From Microbacterium oleivorans NBRC 103075 (GTDB lineage: Bacteria; Actinomycetota; Actinomycetes; Actinomycetales; Microbacteriaceae): a stretch of DNA of 64,000 nucleotides. This document shows, one piece after another, positions 41,669 to 52,100 of the stretch (position 1 is its first letter; each line of letters begins with the position of its first letter). Location: contig NZ_BCRG01000003.1 in the NCBI RefSeq assembly GCF_001552475.1, forward strand, positions 186,001-250,000. Direction: 5' to 3'. Below the pieces are notes generated by a model. That model saw only the letters and a list, made by a program, of their open reading frames with translations. It searched no databases and was not told where the DNA came from. Both the position numbers and the translations under genes were made by a program.

Positions 41669-42123
41669 CACAAGCCCCCTTGAATGATCACGATGATGCC
41701 CCACACGGCGCCCGCGACGACGAGGACGCCGCCGAGCGTGACGGCGACGATCCCACCGCGACGCGAACGGCCACCCGGTGCATCCGCCGCCGCCGCGTGA
41801 GCGCGCGGAGGTGAGACGGGCGTCCGGACGACCGGCGGCGAGGGCTCCGCGTGCCGCGGGCCGTATACGGCGCGGGGGACGCGTGTGCCGGACGCCGACG
41901 CGGTGCGCGGTGTGTCCGCTCGACCGTGCGCGATCGCGGGAGCGGCGGCATCCTTCGTGACGCGCCGTTCGGTCACTCGGGTGCCCTCGTCGGTGTGACG
42001 TTCGGCCAGGAGGGTCTCGTCGGGCGTCTCGTCGTCGGGAAGACGACGTGCCGCGATGCGGGTGGTGTCGTCGGGTTCGTTCCGCGTCGCTCGGCGGGTG
42101 AGATCGTCGACCGGGTCAGTCAT
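41668..42123 (-). CDS. Small Thr-rich tail-anchored membrane protein
   Basis: A 151-residue protein with a charged, Thr/Asp/Glu/Arg-rich N-terminal region (1-60), a Pro/Ala-rich middle and a single C-terminal helix (about 124-146, GGIVAVTLGGVLVVAGAVWGIIVII) ending in four residues. The N-terminal region has Thr residues in acidic context, including EPDDTTRI where Thr20 has Ile at +3, a favoured phospho-threonine context for some FHA domains. It lies between the PP2C and FHA-like/winged-helix genes and overlaps both. The likely role is a kinase substrate or scaffold for FHA proteins; this is inference. Confidence 0.72.
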   Translation of the reverse strand: MTDPVDDLTRRATRNEPDDTTRIAARRLPDDETPDETLLAERHTDEGTRVTERRVTKDAAAPAIAHGRADTPRTASASGTRVPRAVYGPRHAEPSPPVVRTPVSPPRAHAAAADAPGGRSRRGGIVAVTLGGVLVVAGAVWGIIVIIQGGL

Positions 42124-42964
42124 GGCGTCTCCGCCGCGACGGCACGGTCTCGACCTCGATCGTGCCGGTGGCCGGTTCGCTCGTGACGAGACCGCCCGTG
42201 GTGTCTTCGAGGCGGGGGTGGATGCCGCCGCCCACGACATCGACGACGATCGCCGTCACGTTGTCGCGTCCACCGTGGTGGAGTGCCTGTGCGATGAGCG
42301 CTCCCGTCGTCTGCGACGGCGACGCCCCCGACAGCAGGCCCGCACGGATCGCCTCGTCGGTGATCTCTCCCGACAGTCCGTCGGAGCAGATGAGGAGGCG
42401 CTCGCCGGTGACGACGGGAAGCAACCAGAAGTCGGCGGGGCTCTGCTCGCCGCCGACCGCGCGCGTGATGACATTGCGCCCCTCGAACGTGGACATGTCC
42501 TCGCGGGCGAGACGCCCGGCATCCACCATCTCCTGAGCGATGGAGTGGTCGACGGTGAGCTGTTCGAGGCGCTCGGAAAGCAGGCGGTAGACGCGCGAGT
42601 CGCCCACGTTGACGACGATCCAGCGGTTCTCGCCGTTCTGCTGCACGGCCACGACACCGGTGAGGGTCGAGCCTGCGCCCCGCGTCGTGCCGCGGGAGAT
42701 GGCCCCCACGGCTGCGTGCGCTGCGCGGACCGCCTCGGCGACCTCCTCGGGGGTGACGTCACTGCGACCGACGAATCGCCGGAACGCGTCGATGACCGCG
42801 GCGGACGCCAGGTCGCCGGCCTCGTGGCCGCCCATGCCGTCGGCCACGACGAAGACGGGGAAGCTCGCCAGGTGCGAGTCCTCGTTCACGCGACGGCGGA
42901 GCCCCGTGTCGGTGAGGGCGCCGCTGATGACGTCGAAGGGGTGGAGCGGTTCGAAAGGCGTCAT
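42116..42964 (-). CDS. PP2C-family Ser/Thr protein phosphatase
   Basis: A 282-residue PPM/PP2C phosphatase with the metal-binding aspartates in place: RRVNEDSHL (Asp29), VVADGMGGHEAG (Asp42), ICSDGLSGEITDE and GGRDNVTAIVVD. It lacks the transmembrane and extracellular parts of PstP and is cytosolic. A short basic tail follows the domain. It should reverse phosphorylation by the kinase at 55123-56280 in the same operon. Overlaps: 4 bp with the upstream membrane FHA gene and 8 bp with the downstream gene. Confidence 0.94.
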   Translation of the reverse strand: MTPFEPLHPFDVISGALTDTGLRRRVNEDSHLASFPVFVVADGMGGHEAGDLASAAVIDAFRRFVGRSDVTPEEVAEAVRAAHAAVGAISRGTTRGAGSTLTGVVAVQQNGENRWIVVNVGDSRVYRLLSERLEQLTVDHSIAQEMVDAGRLAREDMSTFEGRNVITRAVGGEQSPADFWLLPVVTGERLLICSDGLSGEITDEAIRAGLLSGASPSQTTGALIAQALHHGGRDNVTAIVVDVVGGGIHPRLEDTTGGLVTSEPATGTIEVETVPSRRRRHD

Positions 42965-44241
42965 CGCGCTCCTGGGTCGAGGGTGAGCTCCGCGTCACCG
43001 AGGAGGAACCGGCCCGTCAGCGGGGCGGGCGTGCCGACAGCGATCTCGTCATCGCCGTCACCCACGATGACACCGTTGGTCGACGACAGGTCGGTGATCG
43101 TCCACCCCTCGTCGGTGCGGCGCAGGAGGGCGTGCGTCTTCGAGACGGTGCGCGTCGCATCGTCGATGGCGATGGGTTGCGCATCGGGTGCGTCGGACGG
43201 AGGAACGGGGTTGCGGCCGAGGACGGCCGCATCAGCCGAAAGCGCAACCGTCTGGCCCGTTGGGAGGTGAAGGGACGCCGAGGGGCGGCGGTGCGCCGCG
43301 AGCATCGTGTGCTCGTCGACCTCGGGCTCCGGCGCGGGTGCGGAAGCAGCAGGCGCAGGAGCGACCGCGGGGGGAGCAGCGGGAGCTGCGGGAGCTGCCG
43401 CGGGAGCGACGGGAGCGACGGGTGCCACCGGCGGCGGCGACCACGCGGCGACGGGCGAGGCCGCGGGAGCCGGAGCGGGGAACGGAGCAGGCGCAGGCGC
43501 GGGAGTGGGCGCGGCCGCGGGGCTCGAGAACGGAGCGACGTTGGGGAAGGGCGCGGGGGCTGCGAACGGGGCTGATGACGGCGGGGCGAACGACGTCGTG
43601 TCGGCGGGAATCGTCGACGATTCCGGGGCCACCGCCTCGACGGCGAACGGAGTGGGGGGGAGGCCACCGCGGGGGACGCCCTGCCACCGAGCGGAACCCC
43701 ACCCGATGATCGACGCCCACACCGGGAGCAGGAGCGTCCCGAGGACGATGAACCCGCCGCCGCGCCCGAAGCCACGGTTGAGCGGCCCCATCATCCGCGC
43801 GGTCAGGATGATGGCGCCCGCGGCGAAGGCCAGGAAGAGCAGTAGCGGAACGATCGTGGCGGCCAGCAGCGCGGCCGAGGCGTCGCCACCTCCGCCGAAA
43901 GCGGCGTTCTGAGCCGACTGCACGAACAGGGCGCCTGTGACCGACGCGACGATGGTGGTCAGGATGCCGCCGCCCACCAGAACGGCAGCCCACCACCCCT
44001 TCATCCCCGCCAGCTCGAACAGGGTCCAGAGGTTCAGGACCGGCACCCACGCGCGCCCCGCGGGACGATCCGTCTTCCGGAAAACGGCGGCGAGCGCCAT
44101 CGCGGTCCACACGTACACCGCGGCGAGCAGGATGAGCTGAACGAAGACGGTGATCAGCGACAACGCCGCGACACCGGCCATCGCTCCCGCCGCATCACCG
44201 GTCGAGGTCAGGAGAGCGTTCTCCGTCGTCACGATCTGCAT
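42961..44241 (-). CDS. Membrane protein with C-terminal FHA domain
   Basis: A 426-residue protein. Four hydrophobic helices (about 23-54, 79-104, 122-147 and 160-180) form a DUF5684-like membrane unit (FVQLILLAAVYVWTAMALAAVF, AWVPVLNLWTLFELAG). A low-complexity Pro/Ala linker of roughly 130 residues leads to a canonical FHA domain with GRNP, VSKTH and SSTNGVIVG. FHA domains bind phospho-threonine, so this anchors a phosphorylated partner to the membrane. ATG at 44241 begins MQIVTTENALL; an earlier frame would add a polar stretch without support. Gap to the upstream transglutaminase-like gene is 48 bp. Confidence 0.9.
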   Translation of the reverse strand: MQIVTTENALLTSTGDAAGAMAGVAALSLITVFVQLILLAAVYVWTAMALAAVFRKTDRPAGRAWVPVLNLWTLFELAGMKGWWAAVLVGGGILTTIVASVTGALFVQSAQNAAFGGGGDASAALLAATIVPLLLFLAFAAGAIILTARMMGPLNRGFGRGGGFIVLGTLLLPVWASIIGWGSARWQGVPRGGLPPTPFAVEAVAPESSTIPADTTSFAPPSSAPFAAPAPFPNVAPFSSPAAAPTPAPAPAPFPAPAPAASPVAAWSPPPVAPVAPVAPAAAPAAPAAPPAVAPAPAASAPAPEPEVDEHTMLAAHRRPSASLHLPTGQTVALSADAAVLGRNPVPPSDAPDAQPIAIDDATRTVSKTHALLRRTDEGWTITDLSSTNGVIVGDGDDEIAVGTPAPLTGRFLLGDAELTLDPGAR

Positions 44242-44289
44242 CAGTCGTCGTCCTTCATCATCGGTTCCGTCCGTCCTGCATCGCACACA

Positions 44290-46800
44290 CTATCTGCGCC
44301 GGGCACGTCTGCGCGGCAGCAACGACCGCAGCGACAGGCGCGCCCGAAAACGTGCCCACGCGCCCTTCTCGGCGGCGAACCGCGCCCGCTCCGCTGCGAC
44401 GATCCGCCAGAACTCCTCGTTCTCGGCTGCAGTGGGCGGGGTGACATCGAAGACGGACCTGTCCGCCCAGGTCGCCAGTCGCGTTCCTGCCCCCTCTGTT
44501 CCCGTCTCTTCGGTACCTGCACCGGCACCGGCCCCGTCCTCACCGGCGAACAGGCGGGCGAGCTCCTGGCGGGTGAGGTGGACGGGGGCGGGGTAGCCGT
44601 GGTCGACGGCCGTGTCGACGTACTCCTCCCACCCGCCGGTGAACCGCTCCGCGACGGAATCGCGCCGCCGCCGTCCGCGCCGGCGGAGAGCCTTCACGCC
44701 GAGGATCGTGACGAGGGGTCCGACCAGGACGATCACGGCGAGCAGCGAGATGCCGCCGGCCCGTACCGCCGTCCAGAGGGCCGTGAGGTCGGCCTCCTGA
44801 TCGGCGGCATCCTCGGTCGGACGATCTCCGTCGGCCGGCGACGCCCCCGCGGGCAGCACCGGTTCGGCCTCGTCGCGGCGGACGTCGGTCGGGTTCTCCG
44901 GGTCGCGGCGCTGCTCGAGGTCGGGTGAGGGGAAGCTCTCGTGCTGCGGGGTCACATCGACGGGGACCCAGCGGCCCGCGGCGTCCTGCACCTCGATCCA
45001 CGCCGCCAGGTCTCCGCCGCGGCACGCGCCCTCGTCGCAGACCGGCAGGTCCTCGTCCGACGCGAGACGGGCACCGACGACGACCCGGGAGTCGAATCCG
45101 AGCTGGTCGGCGATGAGCATTCCGGCGACGGCGAACTGCTCGTCGTCGCCGACGGCGGCGACGAGGTCGGTGTCGGTCCCTCCGGGGGCGTCCGCCTCGC
45201 GGTCGAGCAGCTGGGTGAACAGCGCGCCGATCCGGTCGGCGGAGTGGCCGGCGCGCGAGGACTGGAACCCGTCCCCGCCGAGCTCGCGCAGCCAGGCCGG
45301 CGTTTCGCCCGCCGTCAGCTGCAGCGCATGGCTGAGGTACCCGCGGGAGCGGAGCCGGTCGAGAAGGGTCTCGAGTGCCGCACCCCCGGAGCCCGCCTCC
45401 TGCTTCTCGATCCACTCCGAGAGGGACGCAGGGACGACTTCCGCGGGCAGCGACGGTCCGCTCCGGGCGGGGGTGAGGGACGAGACCGACTCGGTGGTCC
45501 CCTCCGGGAGTGTGGCGAGTTCGTAGGTGTCTTCCTCGCGCAGGCCGCCGTCGGCCAGCTCGATCGCGGCTCCCGTGGCGGCGTTGTGGAAGAAGCCGTC
45601 GGAGAGGTCTGCGGCACGAGCGCCCTCGAACGAGACTGCTCGGAGCGCGCCCACGGTGGGCACCCAGATCCCCGCGCCCGCTCCCATCCGGACCGTGACG
45701 ACTGCGGCATTCGCGTCGCCGTCTGTGAGGCTGGACGGTACACGGGTGAAAGCCGTCGTCGGATCGGTGGGACCGGAGTCCGGATCGATCGCGCGTACCG
45801 TGCGACCGTCGTAGAACGGCAGGGTCGACAGGCGTACCCGGTCGATCCCCGCGGGAGCCGAGACGGTGAAGAGAACCTCGTCGTACCGCTCGTCTGTGAA
45901 GGAGGCGCGGTAGGCGGCAAGTGGGCTGGGAGCACGTTCGAGCTCGAGCACCGGGTCGACGACGCTCCGCGCGACGTCGCGCGGCTGACCGGCGAGCGCC
46001 CACGGTCCCCAGGCGGCGGCGGCAGCGGTGGCGACGACGACCATCCCCGCCGCGGTGGCCGTGCGGGCGACGGTCCCGCGGCTCCGGCCACCCCGGACGA
46101 CGCCCGTCGCGGCCGCGGCGGTCGCGAGGGCGCGGCGCCGGTCGTGCGCCGTCCGCCAGATCACCGCGACGAGTGCAGTGGCGATGGCCAACGCCCCCAC
46201 GAGGGTCTCGGGCTGCAGGGACACGGGGCCGAGACGAAGCGGTGGGGCGAGCGAGCGCGCACCGAAGACGACTCCGAAGGCGGTGGGGACGAGGGCGACG
46301 GCGATCGCCGGCATCCACCATCTCGTGCTGCGCCACGCGATCGAGAGCGCAGCCGCGGCGCAGGCGAGCACGAGCAGGAACGCGGGCGCGAGCGTCGCCT
46401 GGTAGCTGCCGAGGGGAAGCTCGAGGGTGAGGAGGTCCTTCCACCCGGTCACCGGCGCCGTGGCGACGCTCACCAGGGCGCGGACGGCCGCGTCGGGGGA
46501 CATGAGTGAGCCGGGGGCGGCGACGGGGACGCCGACGACGAGATAGGCGCCGAGCGCGGCGAGAGCGACCCACCACCCCGACCACCGCCACCGGACGCCC
46601 GCCGCGGCGACGATGTGGCCAGCGGTGATCCCCACGCACACCGCGATCACGAACGCCGCACTCCGGTAGATGGGCCACGCGGCGACCGCGCCGACGGCGA
46701 GGATGAGATCGACGGCGATCGCCTGACCGACGAAGAAGCCCACCCGGGACGGGGCGGCTCGGCGTCGGCGGGCGTCACGACGAGACGTCGGGGACGTCAC
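44290..46800 (-). CDS. TgpA-like transglutaminase-fold membrane protein, catalytic residues lost
   Basis: An 836-residue protein with the TgpA layout: about six N-terminal helices (to about 235), an extracytoplasmic region with a transglutaminase-like core (about 500-625), a further helix near 700 and a cytoplasmic tail. The active core should contain a Cys-His-Asp triad. Here the Cys position in the GxCxxF motif is Asp553 (GDDEQF), the His before AWIEV is Ala599, and only Asp615 (WVPVDVTP) remains. It is probably a pseudo-enzyme. It overlaps the DUF58 gene by 4 bp (GTGA), part of the conserved MoxR-DUF58-TgpA set. Confidence 0.9.
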   Translation of the reverse strand: MTSPTSRRDARRRRAAPSRVGFFVGQAIAVDLILAVGAVAAWPIYRSAAFVIAVCVGITAGHIVAAAGVRWRWSGWWVALAALGAYLVVGVPVAAPGSLMSPDAAVRALVSVATAPVTGWKDLLTLELPLGSYQATLAPAFLLVLACAAAALSIAWRSTRWWMPAIAVALVPTAFGVVFGARSLAPPLRLGPVSLQPETLVGALAIATALVAVIWRTAHDRRRALATAAAATGVVRGGRSRGTVARTATAAGMVVVATAAAAAWGPWALAGQPRDVARSVVDPVLELERAPSPLAAYRASFTDERYDEVLFTVSAPAGIDRVRLSTLPFYDGRTVRAIDPDSGPTDPTTAFTRVPSSLTDGDANAAVVTVRMGAGAGIWVPTVGALRAVSFEGARAADLSDGFFHNAATGAAIELADGGLREEDTYELATLPEGTTESVSSLTPARSGPSLPAEVVPASLSEWIEKQEAGSGGAALETLLDRLRSRGYLSHALQLTAGETPAWLRELGGDGFQSSRAGHSADRIGALFTQLLDREADAPGGTDTDLVAAVGDDEQFAVAGMLIADQLGFDSRVVVGARLASDEDLPVCDEGACRGGDLAAWIEVQDAAGRWVPVDVTPQHESFPSPDLEQRRDPENPTDVRRDEAEPVLPAGASPADGDRPTEDAADQEADLTALWTAVRAGGISLLAVIVLVGPLVTILGVKALRRRGRRRRDSVAERFTGGWEEYVDTAVDHGYPAPVHLTRQELARLFAGEDGAGAGAGTEETGTEGAGTRLATWADRSVFDVTPPTAAENEEFWRIVAAERARFAAEKGAWARFRARLSLRSLLPRRRARRR

Positions 46801-48155
46801 GATTTGCCGCCCTTCGCGAGAAGTTGCCGGAGGTCGTCGAGCAGCCCGATCGAGACGACGGTCATCCCGCCGAGGCGTCGGATGCCGGGGGTCGCGGTCG
46901 GCGCGCACACGAGGGCGATGACGGCGACCTCGCTGCCGAAGGCGAGCGCCGCGCTCTGCAGCTGCGCGGGTGTCAGCGTCGACCCGCAGACGAGGAAGGC
47001 GATGGAGGCATCCGGATGCCGGCCCGAGGCGAGCGTGGCCACGTCACGGAGCGGACTCGGGTTCTCGCCGCGGTCGATGCCGGCGAGGTCGTCGAGGAGG
47101 GTGCGGGAGGAGATCGTCGTGAGCGTGCGGAATGTCCGCATCCGGTTCCGCGCGAACTCGGGGATCTCCGCGCCCGCCACGACGTCGACGTCGCGCCCGT
47201 CGCGGATCCCACGGACGCCGATGGAGGCCGTGGCGCTGACCGCGAGCTCGAACTCGTCATCGTCGGCGTACTCGTCGCCACCGAGACCGAGCACGAGGAT
47301 CATGCGGGAGCGGCGAGTCTCCTCGTACTGGCGCACCATCATCGCGCCCGTCTTGGCCGTCGACTTCCAATGGATCTGGCGCGGGGAGTCGCCCGGCACG
47401 TAAGGGCGGAGGGCGTGGAACGAGAAGTCGGCGTCGACGATCCGTCGGGACGGGCTCCCCTCGAGATCCCGGATGAGGCCGGTCGCCGTACTCCGAAGCG
47501 CTGTCGTCACGGGGTGGACGTAGAGGGTGTGGGTCTCCTGCCAGGTCGCCTCCCGGGTGAGGATGCCGAGGGGGTCTCCGCGGACCGTCCGCGCCGGCCC
47601 GATGGTGATGACGCCGCGGCGGAGCGTCGGAATCACGACGGTCTCGGAGATGTCGTGTCCCGGGCGGAGGAGCGGAACGTGGACGTCGACGAGTCCCTCG
47701 CCCACGGGGAGGTCCACCCGGCCCGGGAGCGCCGTGCGGCGACCGACGTTCGAGACGACGAGGGCCCCCTCGACGGGCGTGCCGGCGACGACCCGATCGT
47801 GGGCGAGTCGCAGGGTGACCTCGTACGCCCGGGCGCCGAAGAGGAACGGCACCGAGAGGGCGAGCAGGAGCAGAGCCGCGCCGCCGGCGACGGCGAACTC
47901 CAGCCAGCCGAAGCCGAGTCCGCAGACCAGTCCCGCGAGGGCGACGCCGACGACGACCCATCCCGCGGGCGAGACCGTGTCGGCCACCGCCCGCGCGACT
48001 CGGGCGGCGGTGCGACGCAGTCGCCGCCATCCCTGCACCCCGCGAACGGCGAGGTCCGTCGTGGACCGCGTCGAACGCGTCGAGCCGAAGCCCGTGCGGG
48101 TGTAGGCCGTCGCCGCAGACGTGCGGGTGAGGCGGGACTCGGTCGGGGAGCTCAC
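46797..48155 (-). CDS. DUF58 family protein
   Basis: A 452-residue protein with two N-terminal membrane helices (about 55-100) and a DUF58 domain whose hallmark LRPYVPGDSPRQIHWKSTAKTG lies near residue 240. The C-terminal half is von Willebrand factor A-like. DUF58 proteins are encoded with MoxR ATPases and are thought to be their clients or adaptors in envelope assembly. GTG at 48155 overlaps the moxR stop by 4 bp. It continues with the transglutaminase-fold gene by another 4-bp overlap. Confidence 0.92.
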   Translation of the reverse strand: MSSPTESRLTRTSAATAYTRTGFGSTRSTRSTTDLAVRGVQGWRRLRRTAARVARAVADTVSPAGWVVVGVALAGLVCGLGFGWLEFAVAGGAALLLLALSVPFLFGARAYEVTLRLAHDRVVAGTPVEGALVVSNVGRRTALPGRVDLPVGEGLVDVHVPLLRPGHDISETVVIPTLRRGVITIGPARTVRGDPLGILTREATWQETHTLYVHPVTTALRSTATGLIRDLEGSPSRRIVDADFSFHALRPYVPGDSPRQIHWKSTAKTGAMMVRQYEETRRSRMILVLGLGGDEYADDDEFELAVSATASIGVRGIRDGRDVDVVAGAEIPEFARNRMRTFRTLTTISSRTLLDDLAGIDRGENPSPLRDVATLASGRHPDASIAFLVCGSTLTPAQLQSAALAFGSEVAVIALVCAPTATPGIRRLGGMTVVSIGLLDDLRQLLAKGGKS

Positions 48156-49144
48156 ACGTTCTCTCGCTGACTGCGGTCGCTGAGACGCTCCTGCTGCGAG
48201 GGGGGCACGACGTCCAGGAGCACCTGCCCGATGACCGCCTCGGCGGTGACACCGTCGAACTCGGCCTCCGGGTCGAGGATCAACCTGTGCGCGAGGACGG
48301 GCACCGCAAGCGCCTTCACATCGTCGGGCGTGACGTAGGTGCGCCCGTGCGCGAGCGCCCACGTGCGCGCAGCCTTCGTGAGGGCGAGCGCACCGCGGAC
48401 GCTCACCCCGAGGCGCACTTCGCGGGCCAGGCGCGTCGCCTCGACGAGACGGGCGATGTAGTCGAGCACGAGCGGATGCAGGTAGCCGCCGCGCGCGATG
48501 TCAGCGAGGCTGACGACGCCCTGCGGCGTGATGACGGGGTCGACCTCCTTCGCCGCGTCACCGGACCCCTCCAGGATCCGGATCGTGGCGGCGTGGTCCG
48601 GGTAGCCGAGCGAGGTCTTCAGCAGGAAGCGGTCGAGCTGGGCTTCGGGGAGTCGGTAGGTGCCGGCCTGTTCAACCGGGTTCTGGGTCGCGACGACGAG
48701 GAACGGGACCCCGACATCCCGCGTGATGCCGTCGACCGTGACGTGGCCCTCTTCCATCACTTCGAGCAGCGCCGACTGGGTCTTCGGCGACGCGCGGTTG
48801 ATCTCATCGGCGAGCACGATGTTCGCGAAGATCGGCCCCTGGTGGAACTCGAACTCTCCACGGCGCTGGTCGTAGACGGTGATGCCGGTGACGTCGCCGG
48901 GGAGGAGATCGGGGGTGAACTGGATGCGCGAGCTCGTCCCCTGGACCGATCGCCCCATGGCCCGCGCGAGAGAGGTCTTGCCGGTACCCGGGTAGTCCTC
49001 CAGCAGCAGATGACCCTCGGACACCATTGTGGTGAAGGCCAGCTCGATGACGTGGCGCTTGCCGAGCACGACCTGCTCCACGTTGTCGACGAGCGTGGTG
49101 AAGGTCTCGGCGAACCAGGCGCTCTGCTCCTGGGTGATCGTCAT
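48152..49144 (-). CDS. MoxR-type AAA+ ATPase
   Basis: A 330-residue MoxR ATPase: Walker A GTGKT (53-57), Walker B VLADEIN with Asp113 and Glu114, sensor 1 in VVATQNP, arginine finger region LPEAQLDRF and the AAA lid domain at the C-terminus. MoxR proteins act as chaperones that assemble or activate partner complexes, usually with DUF58/VWA proteins. ATG at 49144 follows GAGAGGAAC. It lies 44 bp downstream of the giant Ig-like gene and could assemble or remodel that surface system. Confidence 0.94.
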   Translation of the reverse strand: MTITQEQSAWFAETFTTLVDNVEQVVLGKRHVIELAFTTMVSEGHLLLEDYPGTGKTSLARAMGRSVQGTSSRIQFTPDLLPGDVTGITVYDQRRGEFEFHQGPIFANIVLADEINRASPKTQSALLEVMEEGHVTVDGITRDVGVPFLVVATQNPVEQAGTYRLPEAQLDRFLLKTSLGYPDHAATIRILEGSGDAAKEVDPVITPQGVVSLADIARGGYLHPLVLDYIARLVEATRLAREVRLGVSVRGALALTKAARTWALAHGRTYVTPDDVKALAVPVLAHRLILDPEAEFDGVTAEAVIGQVLLDVVPPSQQERLSDRSQRENV

Positions 49145-49188
49145 CGTGTTCCTCTCGGGGGTGCGGGTGCTCCGTGCGTGCGAGACGC

Positions 49189-52100
49189 TCACGGCGCCGG
49201 CGGCGTGGTGTCGGGGGCCTCGGGCTCGGGATCCGGCTCGGGCACGATCTGCTCGCAGTCGACTCCGACCGTCACGGACTGGAGTTCTTTCAGCGCGCCC
49301 CGCCAGCTGAGCGTGTAGTCGACGCGCAGCGGACCGAGTTCTCCGTCGGTCACATCCTTGCGGACGCCCGCGACGTCGGCGCCGATTCCGCGCGGGAACC
49401 AGTCCCGGACGGCCTCGTCGGACCGGCACGACGGCACGTCGTCGGTGGCGACGTAGACCGGCCAGTCGGCACTGCCGCGTGCCGCCACGATCGGAGTGGG
49501 GTCGGAGCATTCGCTGTCGAAACCGAGGAAGGTGTCGCACCACACGGCGCTCCACCGGTCGCCCGGTGCGTTGACGCGGGGGACGAAGGAGTCGGCGGGG
49601 GACCCGTTGAGCCGGTATCGCAGACGTGCGCCGTCGAACGGTGGCGCGCCCGGATCGCTGTGACCGCTGGCGGCGTAGGTGAACCCGGAGCCCTGGTCGC
49701 CGACGGGGGTGGATGCCACGGAGTAGGTGAGCTCTCCGGGCGCCGCGACGTTGCCGGTCGGGCGCGCGGTGATCTGGTCCGACGTGACCCCGAAGCCTGC
49801 TGCGCCGCTGTAGGTGCTCGTGACGCAGACGAACACGGTCTTCTGCAGGAACGCGGCGGCGGGGAAGGTCCGGCGCGACTCCCGGGTGTCGGGCGTGCAC
49901 GTGGCCGCCGACGTCTCGCTGTAGCCGTAGAGCGTTTCGGTTCCGGAGCTCTCGCCCGTCACCCGCACCGCCACCGTCATCGTGTCCGACGTGGTCGAAG
50001 CGGAGAGCTCGACGGCCGGAGCGCCCACGCCGTGCGCGCGGAGATCGATCGATCGGCCCTCCGTGGAGCCACCCGCGATCGGGGGGAGCTCGAACTCGGT
50101 GAGCGGCGTCGCGGTCAGCACCGTGGGCTCGTTCGCCCCGACGCGGTATCCCGGGAAGGTCGCGGTACCCCCGCTGACCGGCTGGGTCGCGCTGCCGGCG
50201 ACACCGCCGGAGAGCCGGACGCTCCCGGTCGTGTCGTCGAGCCCGGTCACGGTGACCGTCGCGACTCCGCCGTCGCGCCCGTTCGGGACAGGGACGAAAT
50301 CCGCACCGGCGGGACGGGAGGGCGGACGGTACGCCCACGCCTCGGTGCGGACCGCGCCGCGCGAGGTGCCGACGTCGTTGAGCGCGCGCGCTTCGTACAC
50401 GCGCTGCTCGCCTACCGGGGCGGTGATCGGTGCGCACACACCCGACGCGGGACACGTCGCGATCTCGCGCCCGCCCGTCGTGATCCGGTACCCCTGGACC
50501 GTCGGGTACGAACGGGCATCCGACATCACGCGGAGCGACACGGAGCTGTCCGTGTAAGAGGTCCATTCGAGGCGCGTCGGGTTGGCGGGGAGCCCGCGCA
50601 GGTCGAGGACGATCGACCCATTGCGGTCGCCGCTGGACTGCCGACCCTGGGCGTCCTCGACGACGAATGTTCCCGCGCAGCGCGCAGCACCTTCCGAGTC
50701 AGCGCTCCAGCTGGCGCGTACGGCGCTGTCGCCCGCCGGGGAGAAGCGGACGCCCTCGCAGTTGCCGGCGCTCGCCGCTGCAACGACGCGCAGCGCCGTG
50801 CTGGGGAGCGGATTGACCTCGCCCTCCACTCCGACGACGTCGATCGTGCAGGAGGACTGACCGTCGGACTGCGAACACGTCTTCACCGCCGAGCCGCCGC
50901 GGGGAAGCGTCGACGGGGAGGGACCCACCGTGAGGACGAGGGACGCCGCCGACGCGTCGGGATGGCTCGGGAGCGATATGGTCACCTCGTCCTCGCGTCC
51001 CGGCCGAGCGGCATCCCGCGCGGTCACCGTCACGACGGAGCCCTTCGCGGTCACGTCGAACTGATCGCCGGAGTACGCGACGTCGAAGCGGAGGGCGCCC
51101 TCGTCGGCGACGCCCGCCCAGCGGACCATGCGTGTCAGGTCGTAGGTCTGTGTCTGCCCCGGACGGACGCCGAGAGAGGCGCTCCGGAGGGACGGCTGCG
51201 GGGTTTCGGCCTCGACCTGGACGGGGAGGGTGAGGATCGTGGGGGCGTCCTGTCCGGCGAGCCGCGCGGCGACGATGCATGCATCGCTCCAAGGTGCGCC
51301 GCGCCCCGCCGTATAGCGGATGACGGTGCCCGACACGACGCGGCAGGAGGCATCCTCTCGCGCACCGCCCGCCTTGGTGCCGGTGCCGTCGAGGACGAGC
51401 ACAGCGCCCGCGGGGAGGACCACGAGGTTGCCGAGGTCCGCCTCCACGGCCTCGCCCTCCTTCACGCGGAGCGGCTCGATGCCGGCGCGGAGGGTGAGGC
51501 GGGTCTCCTGCGTCCCCGGGACGCGGAGGAACCCGTACGTCGTCACCTCGGCGCCGTCGTAGCCGGTACCGGTCACTTCGAACGGGATCAGCCGGCTCTG
51601 CTCGGGGAGAGCGCCGGCGATCTTCCATCCCGAGACTCGAAGCCCGTCGGGGTCGCCCCACAGGCGGAGCGTGAGTGTCGACGGGTCGCCGCCGTTCCAC
51701 GCGACCCGGCCGCTCAGCACGTCGACGCCGCTCGGGAACCGGTCGCGGTCCTCGAGGGTCAGGACGGTGTCGGAGACCACGGGGTGGTCGGGCACGGGAT
51801 CGCGGACGACCTTGACGACGAGGAGGCCGATCGCGGTGTCGCCGTCCTCGTTGGCGACGGCGTACGAGTACGAGAACGTGCCGAGCGCGGTACCCGCCAC
51901 GACCCTCACCGCGCCGTCGTCGACGGTGATGCGGTCCGCGAGCGCCGCGTACTCGGGACTGTCCTCGGGGGCGTTCGGGGTGACGTCGGTGAGCTCCAGA
52001 GGGCTGCCGAACGGGTCGACGTCGTTGTCGGCGGGCCGGACGACGACGGTGCTGTCGACGCCGGCCTGCACCTGCACGTAGTCGCTGAACGTCACCGGGC

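Noticed and set aside
49145..50566. N-terminal extension of moxR into the giant gene
   Set aside because: The extension is Arg-rich antisense-like sequence; MoxR proteins start as at 49144.
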